Notes under the pieces: generated by a model
What the model was told of the DNA's origin: nothing
Databases searched by the model: none
Seen by the model: the letters and a program-made list of their open reading frames with translations, nothing else
Source: Camellia lanceoleosa
Lineage: Eukaryota; Streptophyta; Magnoliopsida; Ericales; Theaceae
Length of the DNA stretch: 64,000 bases
Reading direction: 5' to 3'
Assembly: GCA_025200525.1 (NCBI GenBank)
Contig: CM045768.1
Span: forward strand, 46,843,022-46,907,021
Program-made: the position numbers and the translations under genes
Shown: in pieces, positions 32,531 through 42,739 of the stretch
Position numbering within the stretch: position 1 is the stretch's first letter
How the letters are laid out: every line of letters begins with the position of its first letter

Positions 32531-33049
32531 TTATTAAAAAAAAGAGAGCCCTTTTTATGTCCAAAGTCAATGTTTTGGCAGCATCTCCTCCCTTATTAAC
32601 TTAAATGAGATTTTTTTTTGTTTTTTTGTTTTTTTTTTTGGGTGCGCGGCACCTGCTACGTGTGTAAACCAATTGGACAAAATATGATAAAACTTGTCTG
32701 ATTCAGTTTATTATAATTTAAAAGTTAAAAATTAAATAATATAATTTAAAAACACTTCCTCTTCAACTTTTAAATAATTAACTTAAAAAAAAATATTTAA
32801 AATATTTTTATCTAATAAATTGTAAATAAAAGTTATATTATAGAAAATATCTTGACAAGCTTCTAAAAATAAATAAATAAAAATTTATAAGCAATTCAGA
32901 CAAATTACACTAAACAATCTCATAGTTTGAAAGGATATTTCAACAATTAAAAAAAAAAATAATTTCAATATAAAATTTATGGCAAAATTATATATATTTA
33001 ATGTGATACAAAGCTTCATGTTGTAATATTTACACTTAATATATTAATT

Positions 33050-34890
33050 AAAATAGGAACAATTACTTATCAGTGGGGGTTGAAAAACCATACTACAAAT
33101 CAATGGAAAGCTTTTTAAAATTACAAGATAAATAAATAAAATAATTTTAATTACAAAAGTGGGGAATTATCCTAGCACGGGCCAACTCATCATTACTTAT
33201 CACCCTCTTTCTTCCTTGTCTCCAGGGTTATAAACGAATCGAGCCGAATCGAGTTTAATTTTATTGAGTTCGAGCTCGGTTCGTTTACTTATCGAGTTCG
33301 TTTATTGAGCTCAAGTTCGATTTGATAAGAAACTAGATTCGAGCTCAACTCAGCTCGGCTCATTAACATTAATGAAGCTCGAGCTCAGCTCAATTCGGTT
33401 CGGCTCAGCTCCATAATTTTTTTTTAATATTATTTATATTATTTAAGATAAAAATAATATGCTCAATTCGGTTCGGCTCAGCTCGATAATTTTTTAAAAA
33501 TATTATTTATGTTATTTAATATAAAAATAATATATTTATTATAAAATTTAAATAAAAATAAACGAATCGAGCTTAACAAGCTGAGGTTGCGCGAGCTCGA
33601 GCTCGGCTCGTTTACTAAATGAGCCTAATAATTGAGTTTGAGCTCGGCTTATTTACTAAACGAATCGAGTTGAGCCAAGTCGAATTTGTTCATGAACAAC
33701 TCGATTTATTTGCAGCTCTACTGGTCTCTCTTTTGTCTTGTCTGTCCCCTCCCCTTCTCTCTCTCTGTCTTCCCCAACCATCCTTTCTCACTTTCTCTTT
33801 CTTTCTATTTTTTCCTTTTTATTTTATTTTCATTTATTTAAAAAAAATATGTTTAATTTTTAATATATAAATTTATTTTTTATAAAATTAATCAACTTGT
33901 TTGGTTTTATAATTCTGGATTCATTTTTTAGAAAATTAAATTTTTTTATGTTTCATATTTTTTGTTTTTACTGATTTTTTAAAAATATTTCAAGTAATTT
34001 TTTTTAATTTTTAGATGCACTTAACATAAATACACTTGAAAAATATAATATTTATGAATTTTTTTTAAAAAAAATCACTAAACATAAAAAATATAAAAAA
34101 AAATATAAAAATTTAATACATTTTTCGTATTCTTGTGTATTTATTGATTTTGTTTAAAAAATTAACAAAAATTTTACTTTTTAAATACATCGAAATAAGG
34201 TGCATCTACAAAAGTAAAAACATTTCTTAAAATTTTAAAAATATTCACTAAAAATAAAAAAACACGAAACTTAAAAAACTCAATTTTCAAAAAATTGAGT
34301 TGAGAAAATTGAAACCACACGCAATGAATAAGATATTAATGATATCTTTAAAATGAGGCTCATATTAAATTTATAATTTTAAAATAAAAATATATATTAT
34401 TTTTAAAAATTACATAATTAAAATATAATTAAAGTTGGTATCAATAATAAGACTGTCTAAATTTATTTAAATAACAAATATTATTTAAATCTCTAAGTAA
34501 AAATGTACAACTTAAAACAACACATGCTGAGTATAAATGATTAAAAAAAATAAAAATAACTCATTCTGTTTTGTTATATGTAAACTAGGTTGACGAAAAT
34601 AAATAAAAAAATATTAACTCAAATTATACAATTAAAAACATACAAATATTAAGAAAACATTATTTTTGTTTAAAAAAGATAAAATCATATGAAAATGAAA
34701 GTGATTTTTTTATCAAATTATTTTTTATTTTTTTTAAAAAAAACTTAGAAGATAAAATTTAAAAATTCAACTAATATTTTATATTTTAACTTTAAAAATA
34801 ATTTAAAAAATTTAATCGCACAATATATTTTAACTTTATAAATAGTTATAAAAATTGTAAAAGTTAGTCAAAGAAAGAAGAATTCACATT
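33050..34890 (+). repeat. left arm of a large inverted duplication
   Basis: The sequence from GGAACAATTACTTATCAGTGGG through the CT-rich block, TCTCTAAGTAAAAATGTA, ATGCTGAGTATAAATGAT, TCTGTTTTGTTATATGTA and CATATGAAAATGAAAGTGA matches the reverse complement of 39,300-40,160. The end near 34,740-34,890 matches the reverse complement of 37,070-37,250. Divergence is substantial (my rough impression is 75-85 percent identity). A hAT element at 33,223 and an extra AT-rich segment at about 33,895-34,315 are unique to this arm. Confidence 0.8.
33223..33720. mobile_element. non-autonomous hAT element rich in GAGCTCG words
   Basis: Starts CAGGGTTATAAACGAATCGAG; the other end, read on the minus strand, is TAGAGCTGCAAATAAATCGAG, an imperfect terminal inverted repeat. 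Flanks CTTGTCTC (33,215-33,222) and CTGGTCTC (33,721-33,728) form an 8-bp duplication with one mismatch. The interior is dominated by GAGCTCGAGCTCGG and GTTCGGCTCAGCTC repeats, plus an internal duplication around 33,380-33,540. Confidence 0.88.
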
Positions 34891-34927
34891 GAGGGTACAA
34901 TGCAAGTTCAGTCTGTGCGAGGTATAA

Positions 34928-35156
34928 GGCCTCGTTTGGGAACATGTTAATTTAGTAACTTTTTGGCTAATTGGCTAAAAAGGTTGATAAGAAAAACCTG
35001 TATGTTTGGGCCAACTTTTTGGCTAATTACGAAACGACGTGCAAAAAGTAGAGAGAAAAGGGAATCTTTGACTTTTTGGTATGAGTTGTTGGCTTTTTGG
35101 CTAAAAAGGTAACTTTTTGGCTAATTGGCTATTTTAGCCTCTTGCCAAACGAGGCC
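34928..35156. mobile_element. Tourist (PIF/Harbinger) MITE
   Basis: 229 bp with near-perfect ends GGCCTCGTTTGGGAA and TTGCCAAACGAGGCC, flanked by TAA on both sides (34,925-34,927 and 35,157-35,159). The interior repeats AACTTTTTGGCTAATTGGCTA. No coding capacity. Confidence 0.93.
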
Positions 35157-35870
35157 TAAGTTTATGTGCGGGGGTGCAAATTAAGTCTATGTACAGTGAA
35201 AGTTCATTCTGTTGGCATGCAAGTCGAATTTGTGTGGGGGTGTAAATAGAGTATGTGTAGGATGCAAGGCCATTATATGTGTGGACTTACACCCTCACAC
35301 AAATTCGGCTTAGACCCAATTCGACTTGCCAGCTAAATAGACTGGACTTATGCCTAGGGGTGAGCATGGTCCGAATTGGTTCAGATTGAAGTAAAACTAC
35401 AACTAATCCGTTATCTAAGGTTTCTGAAAAATTGAAACCAATCCAATCCGTTTAAATTGTAGAACCAATCCGAATCAATTCATTTAAATACGAATTAGAT
35501 CGGTTTAGGATCACGAATTTGCATAATTAAAGAACCAAAAAAACATAGAACATTTTAATTTCATAAAAAATAAACATTGCATCATATTAGTTCCATAATA
35601 ATAACGTGTCTTTCCATAATAGCGATATATTATTCTAGAATTTAAATAACCATCAGAAAACTAGTTTCACCATAAATATTTAGACCATTACAAATTAAAA
35701 CTGAAAACCAAGAAAACAAAAGCAATAAAAAAAGATACTATGCGAGTTTATGTTTGGGTTTAGATTTCATATGGAATAATAGAAGATACTATGTAGGATG
35801 GTGTATAATATAAATATAGGCTATTTGTATACGGTTCAGATCGGTTCCAATTTAGAACCGTGGGTTCAAT

Positions 35871-36869
35871 CACTACAAGAAATAAGCTTTTTAGGGACAA
35901 ATTTATTCCGTCTCTAAAAGTATAATATTTGTTAGGAAAAACTTAAGCCTCCGTTTGGGAAGTGGGCTGGCTTTTTGACTTTTTGGCTTTTTTGGCTATA
36001 TGAGCCTGGGCTCAAAAGTTTGGTTTGGGAAGGGCTCTTGGCTTTTTGGCTTTTTTGGCTTTTTTTGTGAGAGAAGAGTGTAATGATTATGGGGTTGGAT
36101 GTGATATTTTGTTTGTTGTGGCTCATGAGCCTGTTTCGTCTTTTGTGGCTCATGAGCCACTTGAGCCCTTCCCAAACGGACCCGAACCAATTTTCTCCGT
36201 TGCGAGTCGCGAAATTTGTCCCAAATGGCCCGTCCGGAAAAGTCAAAAAATGACTTTTAGAGACAAAATTTTGCATTTGTCACTATAAACAGAGTTTTAG
36301 AGACAAAAATATGTGGTTGCAAAAATTTTTGATTTTGAGACAACCAAAATTTGTCTCTAAAAGTCTAATTATAGTCCAATAGACAGAGTAGTTATGGATA
36401 TAAAAATTAATTCAAATGTGAATTTGGAACAATAGTGATCCCCTCTTCCCAAAACATTAAAAAAAAGAAAGAAAAGAGAATGGAAAAATAGCTATTTCTT
36501 TAATTCTTTTGGGAAGGAAATTGGTCTCTAAACTTTTAGAGACCAATTTCTGTTGTCTCAAAAATTAATTTTTGTCTCCATAACTACTCTGTCTACTGGA
36601 CTATAATTAGATTTTTAGAGATAAATTTTGGTTGTCTCAAAATCAAAAGTTTTTGCAACCACATATTTTTGTCTCTAAAACTCTATTTATAGTGACAAAT
36701 GCAAAATTTTGTCTCTAAAAGTCATGTTTTGACTTTTCCGGACGGGCCATTTGGGACAAATTTCGCGACTCGCAACGGAGAAAATTGGTTGACTTAAGTT
36801 TTTCCCAACAAATATTATACTTTTAGGGACGGAATAAATTTGTCCCTAAAAACTTGATTTCTTGTAGTG
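35871..36869. mobile_element. foldback CACTA element with long inverted arms
   Basis: 999 bp, starting CACTACAAGAAATAAGC and ending GATTTCTTGTAGTG, flanked by AAT on both sides (35,868-35,870 and 36,870-36,872). The arms are inverted repeats of about 300 bp around an AT-rich centre near 36,410-36,570, far longer than ordinary CACTA termini. Internal words GAGACAAAA and TTTTGTCTC recur. The unoccupied host site (GGGTTCAATCCAGAACC, read on the minus strand) is visible in the sister hAT element near 48,500. Confidence 0.93.
35948..36185. mobile_element. MITE (family B) inserted in the left arm of the CACTA element
   Basis: Ends CCTCCGTTTGGGAAG and CTTCCCAAACGGACC are inverted repeats. The right CACTA arm lacks this roughly 240-bp piece and reads straight through CTTAAGTCAACCAATTTT, so the insertion is younger than the arm duplication. 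A clean target duplication is not visible. Related copies lie at 44,347, 44,632, 50,045, 50,440 and 58,430. Confidence 0.85.
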
Positions 36870-37784
36870 AATCCAGAACCGTGGACTACGGATTTTTAAT
36901 TTTTCAATCCGAAACCGAACCACGGATTTAAAAAATAATTCAAACTTATCGGATTAGACTAGACTGGATTGAATTACGGATTTGACGGATTCTTACTCAA
37001 CCCTACTTACACCCCCATACAAATTGAACTTGTACCCCCCACAAAAATATTTTTAAAGTTGAAATATATTAAGTGGATTCTTCTTCTTTTTAACTAATTT
37101 GTTTTATAACTATTTATAAAATTAAAATATACTGTGCCGTTAATTTTTTAAAACTAATTTTTTGTAACTACTTTTAAAGTTTTTTGAGGACGTAACTAAT
37201 GTTAAAGATGAAATATTAAATATTTGGTTGAATCTTTAAATTTTTTGTTATTTAAAAAAAAAAATTAAAACGAGTTAATTATCTTAAAAATCATATTTAC
37301 AAATGTTATGGCAATTTAGGTTCTATTAAAGATTTTTTGAATCAATAAGTCGTATTTAGTAAATTAAGAATATTATCAATTTTTTTTTCTAATTTTTAAA
37401 ATTAAGAACATTATTAATTTTGCATAGTAATATTCTGAATAACTGTTTCACTAACTGATAAAAAAAATATAGTATGAGATTAAACATTTTGGTCCTACTT
37501 ATTGGTTTGTTTTATTCAACTATCCAATAATATAGAAAACATTATCAATTTTTTCTAATTTTAAAACTGAGAATATTATCAATTTTTTCATTTTAATTTT
37601 TTTTTCAATTTAATTAAAGACATTAAATTTTCAATTTTGCAAAAAAAAAAAAAAAAACAATAATTCAGTTTTTTCAATTTTTTTCAAAAAAAAAAAATTA
37701 GTTTTTTTTTTGGCACATAATTTTTTTTTTTCAATTTAAAAATTGATATTTTAAAGTTTTGAAAATAAAAAAAAAATAGTAAAT

Positions 37785-37854
37785 TATCATGTTCCTTTAT
37801 TTTTTTATTTTTTATTTTTTGATCGGCAAATGTTAGTTGTTAGATTAGCACTTA
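37785..37854 (-). mobile_element. SINE 3' part (split)
   Basis: On the minus strand: TAAGTGCTAATCTAACAACT, then ACATTTGCCGATC and an A-rich tail. This is the 3' body and tail of a tRNA-derived plant SINE whose head lies at 38,803-38,890. The two are separated by the Tourist-type insertion. Confidence 0.6.
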
Positions 37855-38799
37855 TGGGAGAAAATCTCCCCACCCATTTGATTGAACGGACTGGAAAAGG
37901 GGGGATTAGAATCCATCGGACTTGAGTCCTGGGATTGGAATCCCCCGTACTATTTTATTGGATTGGATATGTATTCTGTGTTTGTTTTTTCATGGGATTA
38001 GATGTCCGGACTGTGAATCCCCCGGACTATTTTTATTGAATCCAACGTTTGGTTGGACGGACTAGATAGAATAAATGAACAAATGACTATTTTACCCTAT
38101 TTTAATTGTTTTTAATTATTTTAATTATTTTAATATTTTAATAAATGAACATATCTTTAATATTTTAATTATTTTTAGTTAGATTAAATAAAAAATTATT
38201 TTATTTTATTTTTTACACAATTAAATAAATTTATTTTTTTTAAATAAATAAATAAATAAATAAAATATCAATAAAAATATATATTATTTTTTTTAATTAA
38301 GATTTTAAATAAATTTGTTTTTAAAAATAATAATAATCAAAAAATGAAATTAAATAAAACATCTATTAAATTTAAATAATGAAATTAAATAAAACATAAA
38401 CAAAATTTTAAAATAAAACATCAATAAAATATCCATAAAAAATTATTTCAAAAAATTAAATAAATAAAACATCAATAAAAAGTTAAATAAAATTATTTTA
38501 TTTTTAAATTGAGACATTTAAATTTTATTGAATTTTATTAAATATAATACATAATTAAATAATAGAGGGTCAAAATGGTCATTTTATCATCTAATCCAAA
38601 CAGTGATTAGTCCCCCACTTTCTGTCCCACACCCCTCCTAGGACAGGATAGTCCCCCATATGGAGGACATGGAGTCCGGCCGGACATGGAGTCCGCCGGA
38701 CTAAAAAAAAATCAAACGGCGGATAAGGAATACTATTTGGACTCAAGTCCAAATAGTGGATAGTCCCCCCCCCCCAAATCCCCCCAATCAAACAAGGCC
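37855..38799. mobile_element. PIF/Tourist-type element inserted in the SINE
   Basis: Flanked by TTA on both sides (37,852-37,854 and 38,800-38,802). The right end AATCAAACAAGGCC pairs with CCCATTTGATTG some 20 bp in from the left edge, so the left terminus is slightly uncertain. Both ends are rich in runs of G or C with GGACT/AGTCC words, including a 12-C run near 38,766. The interior is AT-rich without a transposase. Confidence 0.65.
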
Positions 38800-38802
38800 T
38801 TA

Positions 38803-38890
38803 AGTGCTTGCACTCCCTTAATTCAACACCCCTAAGGGGAATTGAACCATGATCTCCTTGAGACTGAGCCCTAATTGAACCCATTATAAG
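38803..38890 (-). mobile_element. SINE head with tRNA-like B box
   Basis: The minus strand reads GGGCTCAGTCTC, then GAGATCATGGTTCAATTCC, where GGTTCAATTCC fits a Pol III B box. The body continues into GGGAGTGCAAGCACTT and joins 37,854 across the insertion. A tRNA gene is excluded by the lack of a cloverleaf. Confidence 0.6.
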
Positions 38891-39149
38891 TAATTATAAA
38901 TGATGAACAATCATTGTTTTACAGGCAATTCCGAATTCAAAGTTTAATGAGGCTTTAAGGTCTAAAAGATCTTAATTAGGATTTAATGAAATATAAACCA
39001 CACCAATCCAAGCCGTAAGTCCTATCAAATTGGGTCAATTACATAAATCCTTTTTCTCTATGCGACTTTATCAAAGGTCATTTCGTTAATCAAGTTAAGT
39101 AGATTTATATCTTTATTTACAACGCTAGCCAACGTTAATTTAAGACTTA

Positions 39150-39279
39150 GGATCGGTTTGGAGTGTCCTAAAAAAATGTACTTTTTGTCTTTTTATGAAA
39201 AGATGTGCAAAAAAGTAGAGAGGTGATGTGATGAAAAAAGATAAAAAGATAGATTATATAGTGTATGCCAAACCAACCC
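39150..39279. mobile_element. Tourist MITE (130 bp)
   Basis: Ends GATCGGTTTGGAGTGTCC and GTATGCCAAACCAACCC are inverted repeats, flanked by TTA on both sides (39,147-39,149 and 39,280-39,282). The interior has AGTAGAGAGGTGATGTGA like family A. Confidence 0.88.
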
Positions 39280-40402
39280 TTAATGAAATATAAATTCATA
39301 AATTAGGATTTGTGTGTAGATGTTCCATTAAAAATAGTTTTGGTAAAAAAATCATTTTCATTTTCATATGATTCTATCTTTTTTTGAACAAAAATAATTT
39401 TTTAATATTTGTGTGCTTGAATATTTTTATTTTTATTTTTATTTTTAATTGTATAATTTTAGTTAATATATTTTCTATTTATTTTTGTCAAACTACTTCA
39501 CATACAACAAAACAGAGTGCTATTTATTTATTTATTTATTTTTATCATTTGCACTCAGCATAATTGTGGTATTTTAATTTTTACATTTTTACTTAGAGAG
39601 TTAAATAATATTTTTTTATTTAAGTAAGTTCAGATATTTTTATTATTCATACCAACTTTAATTATATTTTAGTTATGTAATTTTTAAAAATAATGTAATT
39701 TTTATTTATTTTAAAATTTAAAATTATATATTTAATGTTAGTCCAATTTAGAAAATATCATTAATATCCTTTCAATGATTTTAATTTTATAAAAATTAAA
39801 TTTATATATTAAAAATTATACATATATATTTTTTAAATAAATGAAAACAAAAGAAAAAAGAAAAAAGAAGAAGAACGAAAGAGAAAGTGAGAAAGAACGG
39901 TTATCGTTGGGGAGGAAGCAAGGGAGAGAGGGAGAAGGAGAGAGAAGCAAAGGGGATGGACGAAGACATGAGACAAAAGAAAGGGGGTGGTGATGAGTAA
40001 TGAGTTGGCGCGTGGTACAACATTCCCCATCTTTGTAATTAAAATTATTTTATTTATTTATCTTGTAATTATAAAAAAGTTCTCGCTGATTTCTAGTATA
40101 GATAGTATAAATAATTTCCCAATCCCACTGATAAGTAAATTGTTCCATTAATATATAATATAGATATAGACGAAGGAATGACAGTTGAGGAATTTAAAAT
40201 TATGAATCCAAGAAAGGGAAGTAGACAGCAAATGTTAGGTAATTTTAATCATTTATTTGGAAGACCTTATTTTATATTTTAATTGAATTTGGATTTATTT
40301 GTCGCGTATGATTAAATTTTATTAATATTTTGGTGATAAATTTCTTTTTATATATTGAGTTAAATCAAATTGATAACTAATTACTCTAAAGTCTACAGCT
40401 AA

Positions 40403-40543
40403 GTTTGATATCTTTAAAAAAAAAATTAAAAAATTACTATCTTATTTAAGTCAGATCACTTTCTTATCACATTACTTTAAACATAATTTATATTTTATAA
40501 AAAATTAAAAAATACACTTATTTAGAACATTTCAAACCATCCT
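40403..40543. mobile_element. Tourist MITE (family A, reverse orientation)
   Basis: Flanked by TAA on both sides. It contains CTATCTTATTTAAGTC, AAACATAATTTATATTTTA and ACACTTATTTAGAACAT, the reverse complement of blocks in the 3,852 and 56,572 copies. Confidence 0.82.
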
Positions 40544-40590
40544 TAAATCTAATCGAGACAGTGATAATCCATCTTTATTTTCCTTGTTAA

Positions 40591-40636
40591 AAAAAAGAAA
40601 AAAAAAAAAAAAAAAAAAAAAAAGAGAGAGAAAGGG
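40591..40636. repeat. poly(A)/GA simple repeat
   Basis: An uninterrupted A-rich run followed by GAGAGAGAAAG. Low complexity only. Confidence 0.8.
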
Positions 40637-40905
40637 CAGTAGATGGAGATTACATCAATTTTTAACTCAGGAGTGATAATGATGAGGATGGAATAATAAT
40701 TAAATAGTTTCGAAGAAAGAGACGAAGACGTGACCCAAACGAAGTTGGGAAAGGGAGAGTCAACATCCACAGTTATTAATCTCAAAATAATATTTTTTTA
40801 ATGTATTTGTGTAATAAAAATTAAATATTTTTTAATCAGAATAATAAAAATTAAATTGATTCAAGTATGAATGAATATGAGATAAATATTGATGTTTGTG
40901 ATTAA

Positions 40906-41076
40906 GGTTAGGTTTGGTATTTTTTAAAAAAAGTTAGAAAGTCAAAAGTTACTATCTTATTTAAGTTATATCATCTTATTTCAGTCACTTACCTCTCTAT
41001 CACATCATTTCAAACCCAACTTATATTTTATAAAAAGTTAAAAAATATACTTATTTAGAACATCTCAAATAATCTT
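40906..41076. mobile_element. Tourist MITE (family A, reverse orientation)
   Basis: TAA flanks at 40,903-40,905 and 41,077-41,079. Same internal blocks as the 40,403 copy, including ACTTATTTAGAACATCTC. The two copies are only about 360 bp apart. Confidence 0.82.
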
Positions 41077-41079
41077 TAA

Positions 41080-42190
41080 AATTAGGAGTAAAAATTTTAA
41101 ATTTCTAATATTATTAAAGTAAATTTTCCATTATTTAAAAAGCCTGCAACAATTTATTTCAACAGCATGGAAACCCTAACCTAACTCTCCTCTCCCCCAG
41201 AGAGGACTGATCGCCATTAATATCTGTCTCCCGACACCTCCATTGGTATTTCTACGGAATGAATTACACTCAAATAAAATCTTATTTACACTTGAAATTC
41301 TGAAGAATTTTCTAAATATTTTTCTCAGCGCAGAAATAAATTATCCCAACAACCCATCTTTCTTTCAGTGCCAAATAAAAGTTTTTTGGGGTTAAGTCTC
41401 AAGAAAAGAAATTGAATCGAGAGAGAGACAACAAAACCATATTATCTTGATGAAGAAAAATGAGATGATGAAGAAAAATGAACATACATGAAGAAGCGAA
41501 ACCATATCCGTAAATAAAAAATAAAAAATAAATAAAAATAAATGAGATCAAAGCAAGAAAAAGAAAAGGAGATTGTACTATGAAATTATTGTATAATTTT
41601 CCTATCATGAACTAAGAACTAGATCTTGATTTTAGCTAAAAAATTTAATTCCTATTATAATATCAGCATCGGGATTATTTCTCTCTTATTTTGATGCACT
41701 CTTAGTTATTAATTTATGTAAGGAGATTCACATATATCTCTAAATTTTTACATAATCTAATAATTAGAAAAACAATGAACAATGAGATAAAAAAAAAAAA
41801 TTAAAGATAGAAGATCCTTAATCCCATGCATTATAAATTTGTATGTCTCATTTGTGGTATAAAATTATAGTAATCCAGATCAAATACAGGACTAGAGTAA
41901 TGCGAGAAGAAATATGTGGCTTTGATTTTATCAGAGAAATCAAACCAAAAAACAAGAAGAGTGCTGAAGTGAGAAGACCATATACTTTTGGTTAAAAAAA
42001 AAAAACTCATAAGTAGAACAAGAGTAGTAACATGAGAATTAATCATTGGTTACGAACTTATGACTGATATGAAAGATCAAATCCCACATAGTACTTTCAC
42101 AAAAAAACTAGGTTCTAGAATTTTAGTCAGAAAGTCTCGTTATCCAGAATAAACTCTTGGAGAGGATGTAACCTATCAGATCATGATCTT
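41080..42190 (-). other. AT-rich region downstream of MIR390, possible pri-miRNA 3' part
   Basis: No coding frame of substance. If the MIR390 primary transcript is spliced at 42,193-42,292, its second exon would begin at 42,192 and extend into this region on the minus strand. A poly(A) site was not identified. Confidence 0.4.
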
Positions 42191-42192
42191 GT

Positions 42193-42292
42193 CTGAAAAG
42201 TTCGATCATAAAATCATATATCATATAGTAGAGCGAAAGCAAACCAAGATAGATATGATATATATATCATAAAAAGTAGATATAGTACATAC
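42193..42292 (-). other. possible intron in the MIR390 primary transcript
   Basis: The minus strand has ATCTGG|GTATGT at 42,292 and GAACTTTTCAG|ACAAG at 42,193, a 100-bp GT-AG interval with a T-rich interior, about 45 nt downstream of the hairpin. Introns are common in plant pri-miRNAs. This one rests on splice motifs only. Confidence 0.4.
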
Positions 42293-42352
42293 CCAGATGA
42301 TTTTAATGAGGCTGAAACTGCACCAGAGAAGAGAGATAGTAAGAAGAACCCG

Positions 42353-42373
42353 TGAAACTCAGGATAGATAGCG
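42353..42373 (-). ncRNA. miR390*: miR390* (3p) star strand
   Basis: The minus strand begins CGCTATCTATCC and ends GAGTTTCA. It pairs with miR390 leaving CA at its own 3' end and CC at the miR390 3' end. It differs from the commonly seen star sequence by one pyrimidine at position 8 as I recall it. Confidence 0.92.
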
Positions 42374-42461
42374 CCACTGACAGACACAAATAAAACCACA
42401 ACCAAACAAAGCCTTAGCAGAACAACTACCACACACCACCACCACCACCATCATTGTCTAT

Positions 42462-42482
42462 GGCGCTATCCCTCCTGAGCTT
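42462..42482 (-). ncRNA. miR390: mature miR390 (5p)
   Basis: The 21-nt minus-strand sequence begins AAGCTCAGGAGG and ends ATAGCGCC, matching the canonical plant miR390 at all 21 positions from memory. It begins with A, as required for AGO7 selectivity. Confidence 0.97.
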
Positions 42483-42650
42483 TACAGATTCTCCTATACT
42501 GTATATAGTTGAAGATCATGGAGGACTTATTTTGGACTCTGCTGAGGGAAGCAAAGCAAAAGCCAAGCCAAGCCAAGCAAAACAAAACTATTTTAATATT
42601 TCCAGAGCTCTCACCACATGGTGGGGAAGGGAAGGGAAATGGTACACGCC

Positions 42651-42710
42651 TATTTATAGAGTTAGGGGACGTGTGGAAGACCACACATGAGTCACTTCTT
42701 TCTATTGGCT
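42651..42710 (-). promoter_or_regulatory. MIR390 promoter: TATA, TGACTCA and CCAAT elements
   Basis: On the minus strand, CTATAAATAG (TATA core at 42,651-42,658) would place transcription start near 42,620, about 120 nt upstream of the hairpin. Further upstream are a TGACTCA box (42,688-42,694) and CCAAT (42,704-42,708). The leader between TATA and hairpin has GGCTTGGCTTGGCTT repeats at about 42,558-42,580 and no long open frame. Confidence 0.75.
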
Positions 42711-42739
42711 AATGGATGTGCCAAAGTGGTGAAATTGGC

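Larger units (their letters stand above)
35355..37005. mobile_element. non-autonomous hAT element split by a CACTA insertion
   Basis: Ends TAGGGGTGAGCATGG and TTACTCAACCCTA are hAT-type inverted termini. Flanks CTTATGCC and CTTACACC form an 8-bp duplication with two transitions. Without the CACTA insert it is about 650 bp and matches the reverse complement of the element at 48,360-49,018 along its length. Confidence 0.9.
37060..40160 (-). repeat. right arm of the large inverted duplication
   Basis: Counterpart of 33,050-34,890 in reverse orientation. It is enlarged by a SINE, a Tourist-type element at 37,855 and a small Tourist element at 39,150. The GA-rich stretch 39,840-39,990 is the mirror of the CT-rich stretch at 33,721-33,830. 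No protein gene is evident in either arm. Confidence 0.8.
42338..42500 (-). ncRNA. MIR390: MIR390 microRNA precursor hairpin
   Basis: A 163-nt stem-loop on the minus strand. The 5' arm holds a 21-mer identical to canonical plant miR390 and the 3' arm holds its star strand. The lower stem below the duplex pairs well with G-U wobbles, and above the duplex GCGCC pairs with GGCGC, followed by an unpaired loop of about 60-80 nt containing a GGTGGTGGTGG run. Both duplex ends show exact 2-nt 3' overhangs, the Dicer-like signature. Mature miR390 (5' A) is loaded into AGO7 and cleaves or anchors on TAS3 transcripts, giving tasiARFs that repress ARF2/3/4. This is the only firmly identified host gene in the window and is free of transposon insertions. 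Confidence 0.96.

Noticed and set aside
38803..38890. tRNA gene on the minus strand
   Set aside because: A B box is present, but no acceptor stem, anticodon arm or proper A box can be formed; a SINE head fits better.
42214..42432. Small membrane-like protein on the minus strand
   Set aside because: It lies across the MIR390 hairpin and depends on the GGT run; the hairpin explains the sequence fully.
42462..42482. miR390 target site in a TAS3 transcript (plus-strand reading)
   Set aside because: The plus strand has the complement of miR390, but there is only one such site, no tasiARF sequence, and a perfectly placed star strand on the minus strand, so it is the miRNA gene itself.
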